NCBI GenBank assembly: GCA_963082975.1
Contig: OY720344.1
Location: 85,746,107 to 85,810,106, forward strand
Length of the DNA stretch: 64,000 nucleotides
Direction of reading: 5' to 3'
DNA from: Labia minor
Taxonomy: Eukaryota > Arthropoda > Insecta > Dermaptera > Spongiphoridae
The notes under the pieces were generated by a model. That model was not told the DNA's origin and made no database searches. It saw nothing but the letters and a program-made list of their open reading frames with translations. Every line of letters begins with the position of its first letter. Positions within the stretch are counted from its first letter, which is position 1. The position numbers and the translations under genes are program-made. Below, in pieces: positions 12,741-24,440 of this stretch.

Positions 12741-14390
12741 AATATTGCTTTAAATGCTCATTATGACTAATTGAAAATTAATAAATTAATTTTCTTTATT
12801 TGACAATTGAAAATTAGAAGTATTAATACAATCAATACAACAATTTCGAATTAATTTGATTTAAAAAAATATTAAAAAAAAAACTTGATTGTCAATCCAA
12901 GCAAATTATTTCAAATTTCAATTAAGGAACCCTAAAGTTCTTGCTCATAGAAAGTTTACGTGATTATACTATCTTAATGGTCTCGTTTTCAAAATATTTT
13001 TTTTTTATTAAAATAAGTTTTATAAAATTATAAAAATAATAAAATATACTTTTGCTGTAGTTGCTATAAGTTGGATTTCGAGGGGAGAGATTTGAGGCTA
13101 AAGTTACATATATATATATATATACAAATTAATTTGTTAATAGTAAACTAACATTGAAAAATTAGCCATAAAATTTTATTATTGAAATGTATTTTACTAA
13201 TCAAATTGTGAAGCAATTAGTGTGTTGTTGTTACTGTTGTTTTATTTTTATGATAAATAGTAAATTAAACAAATAGACATTTTAATTAGCATTAAGTGTT
13301 GCTGTTTGAGCATGGGGTGGGGTTTGTGTTGAAGGTGACTTTCCTTGATAGAAGTTGGTGGCAAAAAGGGTTGGTTACTTGACTGTGGTAAAATGTGCGT
13401 GGGTGGATCAAGGGATATTCACTGCAACGACCAATGGACCAATTCCAAATCGTACCACTCGCCCGAGCAATTGAATAAATTTCATTGCCTGGCGCCAAAA
13501 AAGATTTTTTTTCTTCTTTAGTTTTAATGTTTTTTCTCTCTTTAAATTTTAAATAAGTTAGTTTCAAAGAAAAAAGACGGGTTAATCTTTAAAAAGCGAG
13601 AGATGAAGGAAAAAAGAGAGGGTGGATAGTTTTATTACTACCAACCCATGTTTGTCATTTACTTATATATAATTCAGAATGATGAAAGCAATCTCTATTA
13701 TTTGACTGATCAAATAAAACAAACTTTACTACTTAATTCATTACTACCATTGTAAGATAAATTATATTCTATCCATATAAATATTTTATTATATGTAACT
13801 TGATTTTTTTTAAACATAGTTAAATTAATACCATCTACAAACTTAAATGATTTGATTTTATTATAATACAAAATTTCTCTTCAATGAATAATTAAATCCG
13901 ATTATAATATGAAATAGTTTGCATTTTGTTATTAATTAATTTACTCTTAATTTACTTTGTTTATATTTAAAGAGGATATCCAGTTGATTATTAAAGTACC
14001 ATAGTTAATCAAAAAACTTAATCACACACACACAGACCTAAAATATTAATATAAACATTAACTATAAATTGAATAATCACTTTTTGGCTATCAATTAATA
14101 TATATATATATTAAATCATCTATTTTAATCAAAAGTTCTTTTGTTAGTAAACAAATTTAAATACACTAATCGGATTATGTGACTTGATCTCAAAGAAAAT
14201 CTCTTAAAATGAATTAACACCTGATATAATACTGCTTTGCATAAATTGTCCTTTCGAAGATGAAATTGATATATAAATTTGACTTAAAATTTGTTATAGG
14301 TTCAGTAAATTTTAAACATTTTAATACACTAAATAATATAATTTATTATTAAATATAACTAAAATATTTATAATATTTATAGTTTAAAAC
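12741..14390. other. AT-rich intergenic sequence, no gene seen
   Basis: Contains short TA runs (about 13110 and 14100) and one balanced-composition stretch at 13290-13500. The minus-strand open frame there (13292-13567) has no recognisable domain and no splice context. Confidence 0.5.
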
Positions 14391-15413
14391 ATCAAAATCT
14401 TCATGATATACTACCTCTGGCGCGATAGTAAAAAAATAAACAAATCAGTGTGATAAATTTATTTTTTATACCTGGGTACAACTGATGACTTGCAAATATT
14501 TATAATTATATCGGTAATATATACATATAGATATTGATAATTTCCTTATATATCATATATAATTTCACAAAATTAAAGTAGACCAAATCAAGAAAAATCT
14601 TTAAAATAAAATATTTTTCTCTTGAAAAATATATTTTTATTAAATTTTTTAATGAGAAATTTGCAAAAAGAAAAGACATTGAATGCAATTTTTTCTTTAT
14701 TTTATCTAAAAACCTTCATCAAAAAAAAAAATTAATTCGTTAAAACTTTGATAAGGAACTTAAGAAGGTTTAAATATTCTTTGTTTTTATTGAAAATTGA
14801 TAGACAGACTTTACTACTTTTACAAGGCTATGAAATAGAGCAATTTACTTCACTCTAATTAGTTCGAAGTAAGTGGTATTTGAAATTTAAAAATAAAAAT
14901 AAACATACAAAGTCCCAAAAAAAGAAAGAAAAAAAAGAATGATTTATTTATATATTCTTATTCGGATTCATATACTCCTTTTATCTTATGGCATTAAATT
15001 AAACTTGGGTCAATATAATTTATTTTAATATTTTAATAAAATCATTAACTCTTTACCATAGATATTAAGAATTTTATATAGAAATTTAATTTTACACAAT
15101 ATCATAAAATTCAAATTGCATAAATACATTAAAACATATAAACTTCGGTACTTAAAAAAGAATTAATAAATGTAAAAAGGATTTGTTACATTTATAAAAT
15201 TTTATTTTATATTATAATATATACGAAATTTTAGAAAGAAATTGACCAGATTTATAGGAATATTCAAAATAACAAAATTTTAGAATTACTTCGAAGATAT
15301 GCGATAGAAGGTAATATGTCTATATATTTTCAATAAACTATTAAAACTTTGGTGGTTATGTTTATTAATAAGGGAATTTTGTAAATAATAACACATATTA
15401 ATATTTTATTGTA
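14391..15413 (-). repeat. Right arm of the ~1 kb inverted repeat
   Basis: Reverse complement of the two matching parts of 5473-7405, without the ~880-base insert. Its inner end carries the first ~40 bases of repeat family B (ACTACCTCTGGCGCGATAG reversed). The arms are about 7 kb apart. The open frame at 14506-14688 is a shadow of this repeat. Confidence 0.75.
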
Positions 15414-15583
15414 ATTTTATTTAAAAAACAGGAAAATACAGTCGGCACTGGATGCTCGGACAGTGCAGTCGCTTAATAACGATTGCAGAAGTAGCAATCG
15501 AAATGTTGTGTATTTTTTGTTTTTTGAATAAAATTACAATCAAATATTATATAATATGTGGTATTAATTACAAAATTCCCTTA
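15368..15583. mobile_element. Palindromic MITE with a pogo-like core
   Basis: The left arm AGGGAATTTTGTAAATAAT ... GTAATTTTATT is repeated inverted on the right, AATAAAATTAC ... TTACAAAATTCCCTT, over about 70-85 bases. The non-palindromic centre (15440-15508) holds CAGTCGGCACTGGATGCTCG and CAGTCGCTTAATAACG, which resemble pogo/Tigger terminal sequences. It could fold into one long hairpin. The same arm sequence also ends the inverted-repeat arms and appears at about 19610. Confidence 0.55.
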
Positions 15584-15818
15584 TGAATATATATTTTCAC
15601 TTATTTTATTGTGAGGTTTAAGTCCTGCCTTTCTTCACAAAATTTTTTTCCTAAAATTTTCTTGAAAATGACGGTAAAATGAGCTCCGAAACGTTTAATA
15701 GTTATTTTTTTTTTCATTTCTTTAAGTTTCTGGTTCTAAGAAGATACTTACATTTATTCTATGGTGATTATCTTCAAAATAAATATTATGTTGATTTATA
15801 TTATGTAGAGTATGTACC

Positions 15819-15853
<35 letters not shown>

Positions 15854-15993
15854 AATAATAACTAATCAATAAATATGAAATTGTTAATATGAATTGTGAA
15901 GTATAATACGAGTAATATAAATATTATGTGAACACATTGAAAAGAAATAATGATAATAAAATATAATTAAATCAATTAATGCTTCAATTATAA
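15584..15993. other. AT-rich spacer with (TA)n
   Basis: No gene seen. A TA run lies at about 15820-15846. Confidence 0.5.
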
Positions 15994-17021
15994 TCTTATA
16001 AATAAAAATGAATCTCAAAAAGTGTTGTAATCGCATCACTCAATAACGTCTGGACCAATTTTGACAATTCTTTTTTTAAAATGTTCGTTGAAGTCCAAGG
16101 ATGGTTTTTACGGCGAGAAAAAATCGAATAATTGCCGGGAAAACCATAAAAACAGCCCTTTTCTTTACATCTTCTTATATATGGATGACGTCAAAGCTAG
16201 GGAGAGAACATTTGGAACTAGGGGCTCGGAGGGGAGGCCATGTAGGGGAATCTGCTTTCTCATAATTGAATTTTCACGTAAGATTTTAATATATATTTTT
16301 ATAGTAGTTTAGTGTTATGCTAATCTCTTTATATTTTATTTTTATTTTGTTTAGTTTGTTTTTTTTAAATAAATTAATAACATTTAAAGTAGCATAAAAA
16401 AAAATAATCGAGGCAGGAAAAGTGATGGGGTTTGAAATTAATAGTGATAATGCTGCAAAATAATTAGTATCAGAGCGAATAATATTTGCAAAGAATTTAA
16501 ATCGAGGTTGCAATCGGGAAATTATTATCAAAGGAGATCAAAATTAAAATATATAAAACAATTATTTTTTCTGTTGTATTATATGGGCGGGAGGCATGGT
16601 CTATAACCCTGGGAGATGAGAGCAGATTCAGAGTATTTGAGAATAGGATTCTTCCCAGCATTTATGTGCCAAAGAAAGATGAGGCCACCGGGGAATGGCG
16701 GAGACTGCATAACAAGGAATTGCATGACCTCTATGCATCTCTAGATATAGGTCATAAAATAGAGAAGGCTGGGATCGGCAGGGCACATGGCTAGAATGGG
16801 AGAGGAAAAATATATTGGTGGGGAGTTGGATTGGAAAAGGTCCGTGTGGAAGACCAATTGTGAACAGGGTGGACAATGTAGGAAGGAACGTGAGAGAGAT
16901 GGGACAGGGTAGGAGTTAGATGGTTATAGCTCAGAATAGGGACACTCGGGGGGGGGGGGGTACAGGGGGGCGGAGCCCCCGTCTAGGTGTGGAGAGCGCC
17001 GAAGGCGCTCGGAGCAGCTAG
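15994..17021 (+). mobile_element. Non-autonomous Helitron carrying a LINE tail
   Basis: The 5' end reads TCTTATAAATAAAAATGAA with host A before it. The 3' end has a 7-bp stem hairpin (GAGCGCC-GAA-GGCGCTC, 16994-17010), then GGAGCAG and the terminal CTAG, followed by host T. TC at the start, hairpin plus CTRR at the end and insertion between A and T are the diagnostic Helitron features. The left part contains the phrase ACGTCTGGACCAATTTTGAC, common in insect Helitron leaders. There is no Rep/helicase coding region, so it depends on another copy. A piece of LINE coding sequence lies in its right half. The 83-codon open frame at 16061-16312 is not a recognised protein. Confidence 0.75.
16525..16948 (+). 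mobile_element. LINE 3' fragment (reverse-transcriptase C-terminal region)
   Basis: The + strand encodes fragments typical of the carboxy end of insect endonuclease/reverse-transcriptase LINE proteins: RFRVFENRIL, then DEATGEWRRLHNKELHDLY, with the later IEKAGIGRAHG in another frame. Frames are broken and there is no 5' part. The same sequence recurs reversed at 58.9 and 62.4-63.3 kb. It sits within the Helitron boundaries, so it was captured by, or inserted into, that element. Confidence 0.7.
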
Positions 17022-19204
17022 TATATATATATATATATATATATATAAATGCTATATTATATGTATAATTAATTTAAACATAATATCCTTAATTAATCCC
17101 ACAGAATATAATTTTTTGTTGACATATTTTATATTTATTAATATTTTATTCTGAATAAATACTAAGTTGAAAAATGTTTTAATATTAATATTCATATTTT
17201 AATATATTATTTAACGATTAAAATTTGCAAATGGAGAGGTAAATTAATATTAACTTTTTTTATATTGAATGTGCTCATCATGAATAATTTATTTATAAGT
17301 TTGTGTGTGGATTTCCCTCAAAATTTGTTTAATATGTCGTATTTATTAATATTTTCAATTTTTCTTATATTCACATTTTCGTATTTCAACAAGAGAGAGA
17401 GAGAGAGTAATTCCTTTTTTAAATTAAATTTAATCAAAATTTACCATATTCAATTTTAAATTAAAGTAAATTGTAATATTAATCTCTTCCCACTAAAAAG
17501 CAAAATACACCCAATAAATATTATATTTTGTAAAATTAACATAAAATAAATACATTTAATATCAATTTAAAGACTTGTTAAATTTCAAATCGGTAGGTAC
17601 CGATCAGCAGAACTTTTCTTCTTATCAATTTCTTATATATTATTTATTTTTCAAATTTAAATTTTTTTATAGATTAAAGTAAGGTACCTTTGTGATTGAT
17701 TAGACAATTTTTGTGGGATATTTGGAATAGGTTTCAAATTATTTTATTTTATATCAAAATTTCTCTATTGCTATTAATTAAATATAAGTATATAAATAAA
17801 TTTTACAATTTTACAATTAAATTAATATTTAGTTATATCAATAAAGTTTTTAATTCGAAAATAAAGAATTTAACATAAAAAATGTATATTTTTATGTGTA
17901 AATGTATTTTATATTATATATCTATAAATAAAATAAATAAATATCCAATTAATTAATTTATTAAATATTAAAATATAATATTTTTTTATTAAATATTGAA
18001 GAAAAATAAGTACGCAATAATTTAAATTCTAAAATATATTAATTAAATTTTAAAATATTAAAATATTCAATTGTATCATATTGTATACGAATGTGACTAA
18101 ATGGAAATTTAATGAAAAAATTAAAATAAATTATTAATTAAAATAACTTAATCAAAATCGAAGTTATATAGATTAAATAGTTTAAAAATAAAATACAAAT
18201 TTACATATAAATAACTCTGAATGCAAATATAATTTAGACTGAAATTGATATTGAAACTTTTGGTGTAGAATAGGCAATATCGAATAAAAATGTCACCAGC
18301 GATTTTTTACCTCATTATTTCAAAAATCTATTCCCAAGTGACGTTGTTACATTCATTAACGATGTGGAATATTGAAACAGGTTTCATACATTTTTTAATA
18401 ATGGCGGCTAATTAAAGAAAAAAAGTTTTTTATTTAGGCTTTGGTGAGAGGATCATTCAACCTGCGTGATCAAATTTAGAAACTTACTTGAAATAAAAAG
18501 TAGATGCATTCAATAGAGAGAAAAAGTTTGAAAGGGCCCATTGTTGTGTCGATCATACAACATCTCTACACCGTTTAGAGGTCAACCTACCTGATTGGTT
18601 ATATCCCTTCAAGGGATGTTACATATTAGATGTTTTATAGTTATTACACCCTGGGTAAATTAAAGGTTACAAAGACCACTGTGCAAAAATTATGGGGAAA
18701 ACTACTGAATATAGCCCGAAACGCCGCACCATTCGCAGCTTGTTAAATATATTTACTTACCATATATATTTTTCAAATTTATTAATTTAATTTAAATAAT
18801 GATGCAGGATTTATGTGGTTGTTTTTCTTATTATTGATGAGTGTATAATAATTAATTAATTTCAATTATATATAATAATTAATGATTAATTATTTATAAT
18901 TGATAATGTTGATGTTATAATGAATATAGCATTTGTTTGATCTTCCGCTAATTAAAAGTGAAATAGAAAGAATTGATAGGAACCCATTATCTTGTTCTCT
19001 TTAATTTTTCGAAGCTCTTTCATTATCGTGAATATGAGGTGTGTCTGAGGGAGGAGGAGAAGATTGGGAATGGTTTATATCAATTGATTAATGACGATTT
19101 TTTTTGAATTATTACCCTTTGGTTTATAATTATTATGTGTCATAACTACTAGCTAGGCTACTTTTCTTATTACTAATCCATTTACATCTGACAAATTCGG
19201 TTGG
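17022..19204. other. AT-rich intergenic sequence between the tail-to-tail genes
   Basis: Starts with a (TA)n run to 17046. The higher-complexity part at 18270-18740 (for example GAAACGCCGCACCATTCGCA) was not identified. Open frames at 17265-17459 and 17696-17878 are AT-driven and not coding in appearance. Confidence 0.5.
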
Positions 19205-19391
19205 TTATCGTTTTTTCTGTTGATGGATTGCAGCATAAATGAGCTCCCCGAGAAAGATGAGGAGTGAGCCACCCAGACCGAATGCTAAAAGAAACACCGT
19301 GCCCAGTATGTGCTCCTCCCCGAGTTTGATCACTTTGTTCTCAATGATCTGGCTACTGGAAACAGCTATTTGAACTCCTGTCGGTAGAAAC
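19205..19391 (-). CDS. IR gene, last coding exon (M4 and C terminus)
   Basis: Acceptor TTCTAG, completing AG|G from the previous exon. Encodes FLPTGVQIAVSSSQIIENKV, the last S2 strand, then a hydrophobic M4 (LGTVFLLAFGLGGSLLIFL), a short tail ending QQKKR, and TAA. Confidence 0.9.
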
Positions 19392-22300
19392 CTAGAAAAA
19401 AAGAAAATGTGACAAAATAATATACTAGTAATATAAAAAAAAAATTAAAGCTAATTCCTATTTAATTTGCTAAATCTCTATTTAAAATTAAATTTCTATT
19501 AAAAACTTTTTAAAAATCAAATAAAAAGATTTTAGTTCACTCAAATCCCAGATTTATATATATATATATATATTAAATTATTAAAGCTTTGGTGGCTGTT
19601 TTTATTTATAAGGGAATTTTGTAAATAAAACCACATATTGATATTTTTTGTTTAAATTTATACATATATATATATGTTACAGTAAAAATGATAAATCGGT
19701 ATTTTTATAAAATTACCTGTGATTATACATAATTACCACGGTATTTGGTAAATATGATAAATTATTTCATATTTATCAAATTTACCGGATAGTTTATAAA
19801 GACCCCAACTCTTAATGGGGAATGTAATAAAAGTTTCTTATTTAATGAAAATATTTTACGATAATTGCACTTATCTTCATAATCACCACTAAATTTGGGA
19901 AATATCCAAATCGTAATGGTAAATGTGATAAATATCATTACTTATTGAACCATTAGAATAGAATGCAGGTTTTTTTTGAGTAGTTACTATACTCAGAAAT
20001 ATATTTTTCGTTTGACAATATGGCGGTAGAGACCACGAATTACAATATTTTATATTTTACAATTAAAAATGGTACTTACGTATTATCACAACCATATTCG
20101 TGGCATTATATATATATTACTTTTAGCCAACACCCCACTTTTTTCGGTTCGGTTTGGATATAGGAAAATGATTTATTAATTAAATCATCATATATATATA
20201 TATTTCGTTTTTAGAATTGGCGCAAACTGAACGAATTTTCGTAAAATAATAAACTTTCATCACATCCCCATTACGAGTTGGGGACTTTATAAACTAACCG
20301 GTAAATTTGATAAATATGAAATAATTTATCATATTTACCAAATTCAGTGGTGATAATGTATAAACACCGGGAATTTTATATAATCACCGAATCTATAACT
20401 TTTACCGTAACATATATATAGTATAATATACATAGAGAGAGAGAGAGAGAGAAAGTGTGAACTAATAGTAGGAATTGAAAATGTAGTTTATTGTGGCAGG
20501 TTTCAATATTAGATATCATGATTAGATATCTAATTTAAATAAATAAAATTAATATTTTAATCATTTTTTTAAATCCTAATTTAATTTGTTAAATAGATAA
20601 CATTAAAAGTTTATATATGATTTTAATAAATAAATAAGTTTTTATATTCTGATGCATATTTGAAAAAATAATTTTTAACTTTAAAAGAAAATAAAACGGT
20701 AAATGATCTCATAAAATGTCTAAAATAAACAAATTATCCTCTTTATAAAAAAAAAAAAAAAAATAATAAAAATTCTTATATTTATTCGAATATCCCATGT
20801 ATATATTCAAAAATTAATGAAACAATTACTTATTGTTATTGAATGGAAGAAAAAGGAATATAATACTTGAAATATATCAAAATGTATTGTGTTTTATAAT
20901 TGAGGTTATTTTTCTTTTTTTATACCAACGCTCAGTAATACTTCAAACCCCATCTAAAAACCACTTTAATTTAATAATTTATAATTAATTAATTAATTGT
21001 CTCTAAGATAAATGATAATTCATATGAACCCTTGTTTATAATACCGTTAAGGGGGCAATTAAAATAGAATATCAACAAAAGAGATTAAAAATTACAAAAA
21101 ACAAAACAATAAATATAAAAGAGAGATGATCAATATAAGAGTTTTCTAAGTTAAACAAGATAAGTAAGTTTGAAGAATTTAATTAATTTAATAAATAATA
21201 GATGAATAATTTAAAATATTTCAAACCTCCGATAAGAAAAAATCATTGATTTAAAATCACTAAATACTTTTTCAGAATTTCACTACAAAGACTAACCGTG
21301 TAAGACTTTTTACCTTGTAAAAACCTCTTCTATCACATTATTATTAAATATTATACAATATTACAATATATTTATTACCTTCTAACTACATCACCTTCCC
21401 AATGCAATAAAATTCCACTTTCATAAAGACGTAGGGTTATCCAATTTAATGATTCCGTATATGGACTACTCTTTCTTGTCACAAACACAACGTACTCAAA
21501 GTATATATCTTTGCTCATTAAACGTAACATGGAAATTGATTCTTCGGTTATATAATCTTGAATAGCAAAATTGCCTAAAATCAATAAAAAAGAATTAAAT
21601 CATAACTTTGTCTAAAACTAATATCCTATTAACATATAATTATTTTATATTAAAAAAAAGCTGAAAATAAATAGAGATTTATTTGTCGAATTATGAAATA
21701 TATTTCTTTACAATTTAAGAAATATAGAATTCATTTCTAACAATTTTAAAATTTTGGACAAAATTATTATCAAAATTAAAATTTTTCAAACTATTAGTTA
21801 ATCGGTAATATGGGTATGAAGTCTGGTCCATAACTTTAAGGGAATAAAATAAATTCAAAGTATTTGAAAATAAAATTCTTCAAAACATCTATGGACAAAA
21901 ACGAGGTATAGTTTAAGCCATCAAATCAAGAAAGTTGTGATGGACAAGGCTCGTGTGAAGGCAAGCCAGTGAATTTATTTACAGGACACCAACCGTGAAT
22001 CAATCGACAGTTAGAAAGACATAAAAAGGATGTAGGAGGTTTGAGAGAAAATAGTAAATGGATAGAAATGATTGGAGGAATTTGTCAAATTTAGTAGTGC
22101 CTTAGAGAAATAGAGTACAAAGGTCCCCAATAAAAATATAAATTTAAATAATGAGAAAATTATTATTTTTTTTTATTTATGAAGTACGTATAATTCAATT
22201 AAATTGACAAATTTTGTTTCAAAAATTTATTAGATTGTCGGTTGAGAATCTTATATAAAAATAAATTTAATTTTTATTTACGAATAATCTCTTCATAATA

Positions 22301-22985
22301 TGAACACATTGTAAATACATTATCAGCACCCGCTCTAGATTTTTTGCCTCCCATTTAAACAAATTTTTTTTTTAGTCAGAACAAAAGTTTAACGCATGTT
22401 GCCTCTTATCTGCGATATTATTCAAGTTTTCGTCGCAAAGTGTTGATTTGTAAAAAAATTATACAATAAATTTACTTATTAGGGATATTATTTTTTAGAA
22501 AATTATGTACTTAAATTATAACTCTAAATGAGTTGAATAAAATCATGATTCTCTCCATCCTGTTACTGTTTCATATTTAACCTATCAACTATATAAATCT
22601 ATTAAAAGCTTTTACGTTAACAGGTTGTTAATTCTCTAGAACATCCCACAAACGTATTAATTTGTTACGCAACATTATAATCTCTCTAATATTCTCAAAT
22701 TGAGGTTCAGGATTATTACTATTTTATATATAAAAGCGTGAGTGAATACTTCTAATTGCTCTCACTTTAATCAATAATATAAAAGCAGTTGTACTTTGGC
22801 AAACTCATTGTTTTCTATTTATCAATAATCCTTTCGTTTTTGATTTTCCCAAAGGACTTTAAAGCTATTACTAACTATCGCGTCTTTGGTGGTCACCACG
22901 AAAAGGATTTGTATTACACAGGTATAAATATAAATTCACAGTGTAAATATTGACAGATAATATTAATTAACCTCTCTTTTCTTTC

Positions 22986-23017
<32 letters not shown>

Positions 23018-24409
23018 AAATAAATACGTGGAAGAGGCTAATATTTCTAAAGTACACTCATTCTCAAGAGTCAAGTGAGATCGATTGAGAGGATGGACAA
23101 GTGAGAGACAGAACCAGATAAATCGAGAGAGAGAGAGAGAAGGAGAGAGAAAGAGAGGGGGAATTTAGCCAATCAAATTAAATCCCACTTTTAGAAATTT
23201 CAATCTCTACACCAGCCATCTTTCCTTCCTTCCTCCCCTCATTCACCCCTTCCCCTCTCTTTTTCATCCATCTGTTGAATTAGTGATAAATCACTGCCAA
23301 TGTCACTTACAGGGTTCGTTTTTTTTCTTTTATTTTACTTTTTTTTTACTTTGTTATTTGAGAGTAGCCAAAAAGAAGATGGTTCTGTTGTCATCCAGAA
23401 CGGCCAAAAGGGTGAGTACAGAGTGAGGGAGAGATATAGAAGTTCTTATCGTTAGACTGGAAACAAAAAAAAACTTCAATGGAGTTCACCTTGAAATGTC
23501 CTTCAAATTCAATCAATGGATCTCTATACTTGGAATGATTGTCTTTTTTATAATTCTTCATAGAGCGCTTTTGGCGGTCTTGGCACCTAGACAGGATAGA
23601 TAAATAGATAAGATAGTATTTGGTTGAAAAACTATGCAAAAGGTTTTAATTCATTTAAATTCATTAAAGTAAGAAGGCCCCGTCTACGACTGGGTTCAAT
23701 ATATATAGTTAAAGTCCTACTTTTTTAATCACTTTGAGTAGGATATGTTCTTTTTTTCGACTTTTAAATTATTTATTTATATTTAATTAAAAATAAAAAA
23801 ATGGGCTACCTTATAAGTTTTTAGTACTTCTTTTTAGTGATATTTACAACTAAAATAAAGTAACAAAATATGCCAAGAAATAAATAATTTTGTAAATTAT
23901 GTGTATAAAGAAAATGGCAATTCAATATCAAAAATTTAGACTTATTTCACTTTTTTTGTCGAAATAACCATCTAAAAAATGAAAGCATGGGCAACAAACA
24001 TGCAGAGAAAGGAAAAGAATACGAAGGACATTTCATTGTAAAAGCACAAACCTTTCTGTTTTTTCCTTTTCTACTATAATTGATAACTATGTCTATTTGA
24101 AGTAGAATTTGCGAATTTCCCTGCATGTTTCGCGTCCACGCTTTCATTTTTTAGATATGATTAATTGTAAGGAAATCGTGGTTTGTGTGTGTTGAGAAAT
24201 TATTTTCTCCTTTTTAGTGCATTTAAATAAAAGCGTGTTTTTAAAAAGTTTTTTTTTAATATTTTTTTTAAATTCTAATTTTTAGTCTTGACAGAAATTT
24301 CGCCCTGTTTATGATTTCAGGTTATAGTGTGAATATTGAAAGAATCTAATTCAGGTCGATTCTTCACCTCAAAATACTATATATATTAAATCGGTGGTAT
24401 ACGGGACTG

Positions 24410-24440
<31 letters not shown>

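Noticed and set aside
13292-13567. Host gene exon
   Set aside because: No recognisable domain and no matching splice partner on either side.
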